DNA of 64,000 nucleotides from Nitrosospira multiformis. Its GTDB lineage: Bacteria; Pseudomonadota; Gammaproteobacteria; Burkholderiales; Nitrosomonadaceae. Location of the stretch: the NCBI RefSeq assembly GCF_003050865.1, contig NZ_QAOK01000004.1, forward strand, positions 1-64,000, in the 5' to 3' direction. Of this stretch, positions 28,876-38,157 are shown piece by piece; within the stretch, counting starts at the first letter, position 1; each line of letters opens with the position of its first letter. The notes beneath the pieces are model-generated. The model saw nothing but the letters and a program-made list of their open reading frames with translations, did no database searches and had not been told where the DNA came from. The translations under genes were made by a program, and so were the position numbers.

Positions 28876-30023
28876 AAATCACTATGCCGTTAATCGGCAT
28901 CCTGCTTGTATTGTCTGTTTCCGGGTGCGGGGGCGGCAAGCCGGCAGTCAAAGAGGAGGTTGTGGCAAAGGAGCCGGAAAACGCAAATCTCGTCACACTG
29001 GAGCCCGAAAAGATGCATCACGTCAAGGTTGGGAAACCCACTTTGATCAATGTCGCCGACAAGCTGCAGGCGCCGAGCCAGGTCGAGGTGGATGAGCACA
29101 GGCTGGTTCGTGTCGGGGCTAACGTCACCGGCCGGATTATCGATGTGTACGCCATGCTGGGCGACAACGTCGAGGCGGGCGCCGAACTCGCTCGTATTTC
29201 CAGTCCGGAATTGACTCAGGCGCAACTGGCTTACCTGCGGGCGTTCTCCCTTGAAACCCTGGCGGAAAAAGCGGCCGAGCGTGCGCGCCATTTGCTCGCC
29301 GCAGACGTCATCAGTATTGCGGAAATGCAGCGGCGCGAGTCCGAACTACAGGTTTCGCGGGCAGAGTTGGGCGCAGCGGCGGATCAATTGCGCCTGCTGG
29401 GCATGGACAGCAGAGCCCTGAGCAAGCTTGGGAAAGACGGAACCCTCATGCCCTCAGTAGCGATCAAGAGTTCCAAGCCGGGCGTCGTTATCGAGCGGAA
29501 TGTCGCCATTGGGCAGGTAGTCCAACCCTCCGACCTGTTGTTTCAGGTTGCCGATCTCTCTTCTGTATGGGTCGTGGGTGACGTGCCGGAGCAGATTGCG
29601 CGCCATGTGCAGGTTGGTCAGCACGTGGAGATTCACGTTCCAGCGCTGGGAAATATCAGCTTCGACGGTTTGATCATCTTTGTCGCCGATACCGTGAATC
29701 CGTTGACAAGAACAGTGATGGTGCGGACCGTTGTAGAAAACCCGCGGAGAAAGCTCAAGCCAGCCATGCTTGCCAGCATGCATATTCTCGACAATCCGGT
29801 TGAAAGTCTGGTGGTGCCGGAGACGGCGGTAGTTCGCGAAAACAATCAGGACTATATATTTCTTGCCCAGGGCGACAACCGGTTTCTGCGCGTCCCCGTC
29901 GAACTGGGTGCGGAAGTAGGCGATGTGCGTCCTGTGCTGAAAGGACTTTCCATCGATCAGACCGTTGTAGTCGACGGCGCATTTCACCTGGAAAACGAGC
30001 GCAAGCTCGCCGAACTGGAATAG
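28872..30023 (+). CDS. czcB: periplasmic adaptor of a heavy-metal RND efflux system (CzcB/CusB-like)
   Basis: The 383-residue protein links the inner-membrane pump to the outer-membrane channel. A lipoprotein signal is visible (LVLSVSGCGGG). Then come the lipoyl-like half motifs (VRVGANVTGRIIDVYAMLGD), an alpha-hairpin and the beta-barrel domain (LSSVWVVGDVPEQIARHVQVGQ). The start overlaps the channel gene in ATGA. There is no His-rich N-terminal metal-binding segment of the kind found in some CzcB proteins, and no obvious Met-rich region as in CusB, so the metal is uncertain. Confidence 0.87.
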   Translation: MKITMPLIGILLVLSVSGCGGGKPAVKEEVVAKEPENANLVTLEPEKMHHVKVGKPTLINVADKLQAPSQVEVDEHRLVRVGANVTGRIIDVYAMLGDNVEAGAELARISSPELTQAQLAYLRAFSLETLAEKAAERARHLLAADVISIAEMQRRESELQVSRAELGAAADQLRLLGMDSRALSKLGKDGTLMPSVAIKSSKPGVVIERNVAIGQVVQPSDLLFQVADLSSVWVVGDVPEQIARHVQVGQHVEIHVPALGNISFDGLIIFVADTVNPLTRTVMVRTVVENPRRKLKPAMLASMHILDNPVESLVVPETAVVRENNQDYIFLAQGDNRFLRVPVELGAEVGDVRPVLKGLSIDQTVVVDGAFHLENERKLAELE

Positions 30024-30027
30024 TCCC

Positions 30028-33000
30028 GTGCTGGCATCAATCATTCGTGCAATGCTCAAGCAACGCCTGATAGTGGTGGTGGTCGCGCTCGGCCTGGTGG
30101 CTGCCGGCATGCGCGCGTCAACCAAGCTGTCGGTTGACGCCTTTCCCGATGTGACCAACGTTCAGGTGCAGGTCGCCACCGAGGCGCCGGGCCGCAGTCC
30201 GGAAGAAATCGAGCGGATTGTCACTGTACCGGTGGAAATTGCGATGACTGGGCTGCCCGGGCTGGTGGAGATGCGGTCCCTGAACAAGAGTGGAATATCG
30301 CTCATCACGATGGTTTTCACGGATGAGACGGATGTCTATTTTGCGCGCCAGTTGGTGATGGAGCGGTTGCTTGGCGTTGCCAGCAAGATGCCGCCTGGTA
30401 TTACACCGGTACTTGGACCTGTCACTACCGGCCTGGGGGAGGTCTATCAATATACCCTGGAGCATCCCGATGACGGCAAGCAAGCGCTTTCAGTGGAGGA
30501 GCTGACGCGGCGGCGCACCATACAGGACTGGGTAGTACGGCCGTTGTTGCGTTCTGTGCAGGGCGTGGCCGAAATCAATTCGCAGGGGGGTTACGTCAAG
30601 CAATACCATGTGCTGGTCAACCCTGACCGCTTGCGCCACTACGATCTCACCTTGTCCCAGGTGGATCGGGCGATTGCGAGTAATAACGCCAACTCGAGTG
30701 GCAACATCTTGCCTCTTCATGCCGAGCAGTACCTGATCAGGGGCGTCGGACTGATCCAGTCGTTGGACGATATCAGAAACATTGTTCTGAAAGAAGTCGA
30801 CGGCGTTCCTGTGTTCGTACGGGACGTTGCCGAGGTTAAATTCGGGGCGGAAGTACGGCAGGGCGCGAGCATCAAGGGTGGATATACCGAGTCCGTCGCG
30901 GGTATTGTGATGATGCTGCGTGGCGGGAATGCGAAGGAAATTGTCGCGCGAGTAAAGGCAAAGGTTGCCGAAATCAACGATCGCAAGCTGTTACCAGGCG
31001 GTCTTCAGATCGTTCCATTCTATGATCGTACCGACCTCGTGGATGCTGCATTGTGGACGGTAAGCAAAGTCCTGATGGAAGGTATTTTTCTGGTTGTGGT
31101 CGTATTGTTCATATTTCTGGGAGATGTCCGCTCCAGCCTGATCGTCGTCGCGACGCTGATCATTACACCGCTGGTCACCTTTATGGTGATGAACCAGCAG
31201 GAGATTTCCGCCAATCTGATGTCGCTCGGAGGACTTGCCATTGCCATTGGTTTGATGGTCGATTCTACCGTGGTAGTGGTGGAAAATGTCTATCATCGCC
31301 TCGGGCATGCGAGTGGCACACGCGAATCCAGACTGCAAACCATCCTCGATGCGGTCGTCGAGGTAGGAACCCCAGTGATTTTCGGTATCTGTATCATCAT
31401 TCTGGTATTTCTTCCGCTCATGGCATTGCAGGGCATGGAGGGCAAGACCTTCAGCCCGCTTGCATTCACCATCGCGATCGCGCTGGCGGTGTCGCTGGTC
31501 GTATCGTTGACGCTTTCACCCGTGCTCTGTGCCTATATTCTCAAGGGGGGCGCCGATAAAGACACTCGAATCATAGCCTTCCTCAAATCGGCTTATCATC
31601 GGTTGCTGAATTCGGCCCTGGCGCACGAGAAAACCACGATCGTCACTGCAATCGGTCTGCTCGCATTATCGTTTTCGTTGTTTCCGCTCCTCGGAAAATC
31701 CTTCATCCCGACCATGCAGGAGGGCTCCATTACGCCTGTCATCATCCGGGTGCCTTCGATCTCGCTGGATGAGGCTATCAAAATCGAATCGGAGGCAATG
31801 GCGCTGATTGCGGCAGTGCCGGGTGTCAAGAGCGTGGTATCGAAGCTCGGTCGTGGGGAGTCTCCTGCTGATCCGGCTTCGCAGAACGAGTCTGATCCTA
31901 TTGCTGCGCTGGATCCCGATTCCGGTCGAACCCAGGCGGAAGTCGAGGAGGACATTCGCAAGGCCTTGGCCGTCTTGCCCGGTGTGTCCATTGTGTTGTC
32001 CCAGCCTATTGCGCAACGCGTTGACGAGATGGTAACCGGTGTACGCTCGGAGGTTGCCCTCAAAATTTTTGGCGATGATCTGGAAAAATTGCGCGAATTG
32101 TCTGAGCAGGTGGCGCGCATCCTGAAGTCTGTACGGGGTGCGCGTGACCTTCGTATCGAGCGTTTGTCGGGACAGCAGTCCCTGACCATCGATATCGACC
32201 GTTACGCGATCGCCCGGCATGGCCTCAACGTTGCCGATGTGAATGAACTGATCCAGACCGCCATCGGGGGAAAGGCGGTGACGACAGTGTTCGAGCGTGA
32301 GCGACGCATAGCCCTCGTTCTGCGCTTTCCGGAGCGGTTTCGGGACGACGTAGAGTCGATCCGCGATCTTTTGCTACGGCGACCTGGCGCGCCTGCTTCT
32401 GGTGGCGGCCTCGCAAATGGGGGCGTTCTGGTGCCGCTGAGTACCGTTGCGGAGATTCGCGTTGTCGATGGGCCGGCGCAGGTGTCGCGTGAATATGCGA
32501 AACGGCGGGTGGTGGTGGGTGTTAATGTGCATGAACGCGACCTCGGGGGCTTCGTTGAAGAAGTGCAGCAGCGCATCGCGAAGGAAGTGCAGCTTCCGAC
32601 TGGTTATTACTTTGTCTGGGGTGGTCAGTTCGAGAACATGGAACGCGCAATGGAAACGCTTTCGATAATAGTCCCGCTTACCATCGCAGCGATTTTCTTC
32701 TTACTGTTTGTGCTGTTCAATTCCATCAAACTTGCCGGACTCATCATCCTCGTGCTGCCATTTGCCTCCATCGGTGGCGTCATTGGACTTTTTGTGACCG
32801 GCGAGTATCTGTCAGTGCCAGCCTCCGTGGGTTTTATCGCGTTGTGGGGTATTGCAGTTCTCAATGGGATTGTGCTGATTTCCTATATCCGGAAGCTGCG
32901 CGAGCAGGGAGCAAGTATAGCGGAATCGGTCATCAAGGGCTGTGAGCAACGCTTCCGGCCAGTGCTGATGACGGCAACAGTTGCGATGCTTGGCTTGATA

Positions 33001-33150
33001 CCATTTCTCTTCGCGACCGGTCCGGGTTCGGAAGTGCAACGCCCCCTCGCCGTGGTGGTCATTGGTGGATTGATCACCTCAACCCTGCTGACACTGGTTG
33101 TATTGCCGACTTTATACCGCTGGTTTGACGAGAAGCCGGTAGAAATCTGA
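30028..33150 (+). CDS. czcA: heavy-metal RND efflux pump (CzcA/CusA family)
   Basis: This is the inner-membrane proton/metal antiporter of the operon, 1040 residues with two hydrophobic six-helix blocks and two large periplasmic loops. The heavy-metal RND start (VDAFPDVTNVQVQV) and the helix-4 motif GLAIAIGLMVDSTVVVVEN are clear, with Asp412 and Glu419. The motif lacks the first Asp of the DFG...VDG form of Zn/Co/Cd pumps and is closer in layout to the monovalent group, but it is not identical to CusA. The metal cannot be decided. The start is GTG 30028; ATG 30052 is an alternative. Confidence 0.88.
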   Translation: MLASIIRAMLKQRLIVVVVALGLVAAGMRASTKLSVDAFPDVTNVQVQVATEAPGRSPEEIERIVTVPVEIAMTGLPGLVEMRSLNKSGISLITMVFTDETDVYFARQLVMERLLGVASKMPPGITPVLGPVTTGLGEVYQYTLEHPDDGKQALSVEELTRRRTIQDWVVRPLLRSVQGVAEINSQGGYVKQYHVLVNPDRLRHYDLTLSQVDRAIASNNANSSGNILPLHAEQYLIRGVGLIQSLDDIRNIVLKEVDGVPVFVRDVAEVKFGAEVRQGASIKGGYTESVAGIVMMLRGGNAKEIVARVKAKVAEINDRKLLPGGLQIVPFYDRTDLVDAALWTVSKVLMEGIFLVVVVLFIFLGDVRSSLIVVATLIITPLVTFMVMNQQEISANLMSLGGLAIAIGLMVDSTVVVVENVYHRLGHASGTRESRLQTILDAVVEVGTPVIFGICIIILVFLPLMALQGMEGKTFSPLAFTIAIALAVSLVVSLTLSPVLCAYILKGGADKDTRIIAFLKSAYHRLLNSALAHEKTTIVTAIGLLALSFSLFPLLGKSFIPTMQEGSITPVIIRVPSISLDEAIKIESEAMALIAAVPGVKSVVSKLGRGESPADPASQNESDPIAALDPDSGRTQAEVEEDIRKALAVLPGVSIVLSQPIAQRVDEMVTGVRSEVALKIFGDDLEKLRELSEQVARILKSVRGARDLRIERLSGQQSLTIDIDRYAIARHGLNVADVNELIQTAIGGKAVTTVFERERRIALVLRFPERFRDDVESIRDLLLRRPGAPASGGGLANGGVLVPLSTVAEIRVVDGPAQVSREYAKRRVVVGVNVHERDLGGFVEEVQQRIAKEVQLPTGYYFVWGGQFENMERAMETLSIIVPLTIAAIFFLLFVLFNSIKLAGLIILVLPFASIGGVIGLFVTGEYLSVPASVGFIALWGIAVLNGIVLISYIRKLREQGASIAESVIKGCEQRFRPVLMTATVAMLGLIPFLFATGPGSEVQRPLAVVVIGGLITSTLLTLVVLPTLYRWFDEKPVEI

Positions 33151-33278
33151 GGAGGAATCAAGACCCTTGTTGCTGATGACTGGCCTCTTGCCCTGTCTGT
33201 CGCCGGAGAATGTCTAATTTTTGAAGCCCGGCAACACGCTACTCAAGGTAAAATAGCGCAGAAAATTTCCTCAAATAA

Positions 33279-34166
<888 letters not shown>

Positions 34167-34620
34167 TTTACTGCTTCATGGTAATCCGACAGGGCGAAGT
34201 GCGGTTTCTGGCCAAATATCCCTCAGGTCCTTATGGATTTCCTTCGAGTGAGATGGTCACCGTAAATTTTCTGGTAAGGACCGAACACCTGAAGTTGAGC
34301 TTATTAATTTGGCGAGCAAACAGTACAAACGTCATACCGGCGGAAGCCGGTATCCAGTGACGTTCAAAGCACGCCATTATTGGTTTGGACTGGATTCCGG
34401 TTTGCTGGATTCAGAGTCAGGCCCGGAATGACGAGATACATGGTGTTTTCTGGCCGGATCAATAGATGCCAACAAGGTACACGGAACGAAGCAAGTGTAA
34501 TCGGGGAGATACACTTGTTTTACAGGATATCTCAGGCGCTGCGGCCTGCCCTGGTATGCCGCGTGCGCTAGTTATTATAAGTGGCAGAGCTTGAAATTCG
34601 GTATTGAAGCGAGGAAATCA
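34167..34620. other. intergenic region with a repeat element
   Basis: The 454 bases between argB and slmA contain no convincing gene; two short frames at 34178-34360 and 34380-34571 read through the repeat element and are not credible. The notable content is the palindromic element at 34330-34433. Confidence 0.5.
34330..34433. repeat. short palindromic repeat element (MITE/REP-like)
   Basis: The left end reads CGTCATACCGG and the right end CCGGAATGACG, an inverted repeat with one mismatch over 104 bases. Inside the left end, ACCGGCGGAAGCCGGT (34336-34351) is a perfect hairpin. A TATCCAG/CTGGATTCC pair gives a second level of dyad. The same kind of GTCATTCC...GGAATCCAG core is found in many copies in numerous proteobacterial genomes. 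It carries no gene. Only one copy was noticed in this window. Confidence 0.6.
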
Positions 34621-35223
34621 ATGACGGGCAGGCCTGGGGAAAGAAAAGATCAGATTCTGCAGGTTCTGGCAGAGATGCTGGAAGAGCCTAGGGCAGGTAA
34701 AATTACCACAGCGGCGCTGGCGGCAAAGCTGGATGTTTCCGAGGCCGCGCTTTACCGTCATTTCGCCAGTAAAGCACAAATGTTTGACAGTTTGATCGAG
34801 TTCATAGAAAAGACCCTGTTCACCTTCATCAATAAGATGGTAGCGGAAGAAAAAAGCGGCATCAGGCAGATCGAAGGCATCCTTGCCCTATTGCTTGGTT
34901 TTGCAAAGAAAAATCCTGGAATGACCAGGGTGTTGATTGGTGATGCCTTGATAAACGAGAATGAGCGTTTGCAAAATCGCGTCACCCAACTGCACGACCG
35001 TCTGGAGGCGACGCTCAAGCAGGCGTTACGTTTTGCAGTAAGCCAGCGGGAAATAGTAGAGGATCTGGACGTATCCGCTCACGCAAATATGCTGCTATGT
35101 TATGTTGTGGGCCGTTGGCACCAGTTTGCCAAAAGCGGTTTCAAACGCGATCCGATGGAATATTGGGAAGCACAGTTTAGAGAGATAGTTTCCAGCAATT
35201 CCTTCGGGCAGGTGGTTTCATAG
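34621..35223 (+). CDS. slmA: nucleoid occlusion factor SlmA (TetR family)
   Basis: SlmA binds specific sites on the chromosome and blocks FtsZ assembly over the nucleoid. The protein starts with GERKDQILQVLAEMLE and a TetR helix-turn-helix (TTAALAAKLDVSEAALYRHF), as in SlmA/Ttk. ATG 34621 is preceded by GAGGAAATCA and gives 200 residues. The TTG at 34591 is not needed. It follows argB, as in several Betaproteobacteria. Confidence 0.92.
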   Translation: MTGRPGERKDQILQVLAEMLEEPRAGKITTAALAAKLDVSEAALYRHFASKAQMFDSLIEFIEKTLFTFINKMVAEEKSGIRQIEGILALLLGFAKKNPGMTRVLIGDALINENERLQNRVTQLHDRLEATLKQALRFAVSQREIVEDLDVSAHANMLLCYVVGRWHQFAKSGFKRDPMEYWEAQFREIVSSNSFGQVVS

Positions 35224-35599
35224 CAATGCCGTATGAAGAATTATCCCCCTTCTTTTGCCTTTTCTTCGAGGAGCAATGCTTCCTCACTACGCCATCGCAA
35301 TATAGTGCACCAAAAATACTGTAGTTGTAGGTGAGTTAGCCGCTTTAGTTTTTCAAGACCGTGTCTTCATTGGAGCCCTTGCCTTCCCTGAAGCCTGAGG
35401 CCTACCGGATAATGCTAGCCGGTTGCTGATCTGCGGGGAACGTCTCGTTCCATGCAGAGTGAGGCGGCTCTGGGGTTCCATGCCGTACCCGCTCAATCCT
35501 TTTTTCAGGAGAGGCGTCTATTGGGACTGCGACCCAAGGCGTGTTAAAAAGCCGGGAGGGGTATGCGCTGGATTCCTCGATCACCTCGGTACGCAAGAG
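35224..35599. other. intergenic region without clear features
   Basis: These 376 bases lie between the converging slmA and moeB genes. Short frames on both strands have no start signals or recognisable products. I see no strong hairpin. Confidence 0.4.
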
Positions 35600-36349
35600 C
35601 TACGGGTTTCCACAAACCTCGCACCCTGGATCCTTTCTCAGTTCGGACGATTTCCATTTCATGGCAAGACCGTCCAGCATAAGCAGGCGGCCGTTCAAGG
35701 TCTGGCCAGTGTTGGTGAGAATTTTCAGTGTTTCCGCAGCCTGCATGCAGCCAATGACTCCTACCAGCGGCGCAAACACGCCCATCACTGCACAACGCAT
35801 GTCCTGATCTTCACCACCGGCTGGAAACAGGCAGTGATAGCATGGACTGTTCGAATGTCTGCGATCGAATACCGCGACTTGCCCCTCAAAACGCACGGCT
35901 GCACCTGATACGAGCGGCTTGCGGCGAAGGACGCAAGAATGGTTGATGGCATAGCGGGTGGGAAAATTATCGCTCGCGTCCACGACCACATCGGCGTCCC
36001 CGACCAGGTGCAGCAATCTTTTTTCATCCATGCGCTCGTCCAGCTCGATTACTTCGACTTCAGGATTGATTTTCGCAAGTGTCTTTCTGGCAGAGTGTGT
36101 TTTCGGTACGCCGATGTCGTCTGTACCATGAATGATCTGGCGCTGGAGGTTCGTCAGGTCAACTCTGTCATTGTCACAGATGGTGAGTCTTCCCACCCCG
36201 CTCGAAGCAAGATACATGGCTGCAGGAGAGCCCAGGCCGCCCGCGCCGACTACCAGTACATGCGAGCGGATCAACGCTTCCTGACCCTGTATTCCTATCT
36301 CTGGCAACAGGATGTGACGGCTGTAACGCAGCAACTGATCGTCATTCAT
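35600..36349 (-). CDS. moeB: E1-like adenylyltransferase MoeB/ThiF/HesA family
   Basis: Proteins of this family adenylate the C-terminus of a small sulfur-carrier protein (MoaD or ThiS). The nucleotide-binding GAGGLGSPAAMYLASSGVG, the NLQRQIIHGTDDIG segment, and the DNFPTRYAINHSC core are visible. Two CxxC zinc motifs (CYHC and CEVC) are complete. The 249-residue size fits MoeB/ThiF without the C-terminal rhodanese domain of MoeZ. Its partner is not in the window, so molybdopterin and thiamine are both possible. It lies downstream of ctpA on the same strand, behind a long hairpin. Confidence 0.88.
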   Translation of the reverse strand: MNDDQLLRYSRHILLPEIGIQGQEALIRSHVLVVGAGGLGSPAAMYLASSGVGRLTICDNDRVDLTNLQRQIIHGTDDIGVPKTHSARKTLAKINPEVEVIELDERMDEKRLLHLVGDADVVVDASDNFPTRYAINHSCVLRRKPLVSGAAVRFEGQVAVFDRRHSNSPCYHCLFPAGGEDQDMRCAVMGVFAPLVGVIGCMQAAETLKILTNTGQTLNGRLLMLDGLAMKWKSSELRKDPGCEVCGNP

Positions 36350-36657
36350 TTGGAAAATGATTCGCCGCCGTCCGGGAGTGCTACTGGATATCCCCCTTTT
36401 TCAGAAGATGGGAGTAGCGGGCATAAGTGAGGCATACGGGAACATAAGGACAGATGCAAGACAATCAGATGGGCGGTGTATCAATGTGAATTTCCCGGAG
36501 ATAGGGGAAAGGTGAGGGCGTAATAAATAAGCGGGGCAATGCACTGAACGTGCTCGACCTTATGCACAGCATCTGTGGACTTTGCAGGGAGGCAGGCAGC
36601 GGAAGAATTAGGGCATTTCGCCTCGATTCTTTCGCTGCCTTATGTTCAGGAGTTGCC
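36350..36657. other. intergenic region between ctpA and moeB
   Basis: The 308-base gap carries no gene. Its main content is a strong hairpin at 36595-36639, just downstream of the ctpA stop. Confidence 0.45.
36595..36639 (-). terminator. long hairpin after ctpA
   Basis: A 14-base left arm (36595-36608, GGCAGCGGAAGAAT) faces ATTCTTTCGCTGCC (36626-36639) with 13 of 14 pairs formed and a 17-base loop. It lies 18 bases beyond the ctpA stop on the minus strand. No T-run follows, so it may stabilise the mRNA end or attenuate read-through into moeB rather than act as a classical terminator. Confidence 0.5.
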
Positions 36658-38121
36658 TCAGTTTTCTATTTTTGCAGTTGCCCGCTTGCCTGAATTTTCC
36701 TTGATATAGCTGATCGCCTGAACCAGCAGCAGATCATCGCTGGAGCCGAATTCAGGAGGTGACTCACGCTTCTTGCTCTTGTCTTCTTCGTTCTCGGGCT
36801 TGGCCGGCTTGGCTCCCGTTTTTGGCGCCCCCTTCGCTTCCGGCACTACCTTAGCTTCCGGCGCTACCTTCGCTTCCGCCTCCCGTTTTGACTCCTCCGC
36901 CTTGCCATTGGAGAGATGGCGATCGAGATCAGCTTCACGCAGGCGCTCGACTTCATCCTTTGCCAACTCGTCCATGACATCAGGCGTAATTCCCTTGGCC
37001 TGGATGGATTGCCCATTTGGCGTATAGTACCGCGCTGTGGTCAATTTGATGGCTGTGTTGTTCCCCAGCGGTAAAATGGTTTGTACCGAACCTTTACCGA
37101 AGGTTTGCGTTCCCATCACGATCGACCGTTTATGATCCTGCAATGCGCCGGCGACGATTTCCGAGGCTGAAGCCGAGCCACCATTTACGAGCGTCACCAT
37201 CGGTACTGTCTTGATCCCCGGTGGGAGCCGCTTGACATAGTCATTCTTCGTATCGCGCAGATAGAACTCAGGACTGGCCTTGAGTTTCATCTTTGCATCT
37301 TCGCTACGGCCATCAGTATAGACAACCAGAGAATCCTCCGGTAAAAAGGCCGCAGATACTGCCACTGCCCCATTCAGCAGGCCGCCCGGGTCATTACGCA
37401 GGTCCAGCACCAGTCCCTTCATCGACCCCGCATTTTCCTTGAAAAGCTTATCTATCGCTTTTGCCAGATTTTCCCCCGTCTGTTCCTGAAACTGGGTGAT
37501 ACGAATATACCCATAGCCGGGTTCGATCATTTTCGACTTCACGCTTTGTATCCTGATGACGGCGCGAACCAGCGGGAACACAATCGGCTTGGTCTCACCC
37601 TTGCGTACGACGGTAAGGGTAATAGGAGTATCGGGCTTGCCGCGCATGCGCTTGATGGCCTCCGTAAGCGAGAGACCCTTGACTGCCGTATCGTCCAGCT
37701 TGATGATAAGATCTCCCGGTTTTATCCCGGCGCGGAAAGCGGGCGTATCCTCTATAGGTGAAATGACCTTGACAAACCCGTCTTCCATGCTGACTTCGAT
37801 GCCCAGGCCACCGAACTCGCCCTGCGTGCCAATCTGCAGCTCCTTGAACGCATCTGCATCAAGATAGGCGGAATGAGGATCGAGGCCCGTCAGCATGCCA
37901 TTGATGGCTTCGGTGATGAGCTTTTTGTCTTCTACCGGTTCGACGTAATCATTTTTTATCCGGCCGAACACTTCTGTGAAGGCGCGAAGTTCCTCCACCG
38001 GAAGGGGATGCAGGACCCCCTGCGGTTCCTTATCGGCAACAGCAGAAAAATTGAGGCTCAGCATCACGCCGGTGATTGCACCGAAAATGACGAGGCCGAA
38101 CTGCCGCATTTTGTCGCCCAT
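36658..38121 (-). CDS. ctpA: carboxy-terminal processing protease CtpA (S41 family)
   Basis: CtpA is a periplasmic protease that trims or degrades C-termini and regulates cell-wall enzymes. A membrane/signal segment (QFGLVIFGAITGVMLSLNFSA) is followed by a PDZ domain (GGLGIEVSMEDGFVKVISPI) and the S41 core. The catalytic Ser lies in GGSASASEIVAGAL and the Lys in TFGKGSVQT. ATG 38121 is chosen because GGAG lies eight bases upstream; TTG 38139 is open but unlikely. The C-terminus has a Lys/Glu/Pro-rich linker with a repeated APEAKV unit. The length is 487 residues. Confidence 0.92.
   Translation of the reverse strand: MGDKMRQFGLVIFGAITGVMLSLNFSAVADKEPQGVLHPLPVEELRAFTEVFGRIKNDYVEPVEDKKLITEAINGMLTGLDPHSAYLDADAFKELQIGTQGEFGGLGIEVSMEDGFVKVISPIEDTPAFRAGIKPGDLIIKLDDTAVKGLSLTEAIKRMRGKPDTPITLTVVRKGETKPIVFPLVRAVIRIQSVKSKMIEPGYGYIRITQFQEQTGENLAKAIDKLFKENAGSMKGLVLDLRNDPGGLLNGAVAVSAAFLPEDSLVVYTDGRSEDAKMKLKASPEFYLRDTKNDYVKRLPPGIKTVPMVTLVNGGSASASEIVAGALQDHKRSIVMGTQTFGKGSVQTILPLGNNTAIKLTTARYYTPNGQSIQAKGITPDVMDELAKDEVERLREADLDRHLSNGKAEESKREAEAKVAPEAKVVPEAKGAPKTGAKPAKPENEEDKSKKRESPPEFGSSDDLLLVQAISYIKENSGKRATAKIEN
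36831..36878 (-). repeat. 18-bp tandem repeat inside ctpA
   Basis: An 18-base unit (CCTTCGCTTCCGGCACTA on the plus strand) is repeated about 2.7 times with two to four differences. On the coding strand it encodes the repeated VAPEAK/VVPEAK/GAPK unit of the CtpA tail. In-frame copy-number variation between strains is plausible. Confidence 0.6.
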
Positions 38122-38157
38122 TAAATATTCTCCAAACAAGTCAAATTGTTGCTTAGA

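Noticed and set aside
35402-35596. 64-codon minus-strand frame between slmA and moeB
   Set aside because: No start signal and no similarity; it ends just before moeB by chance.
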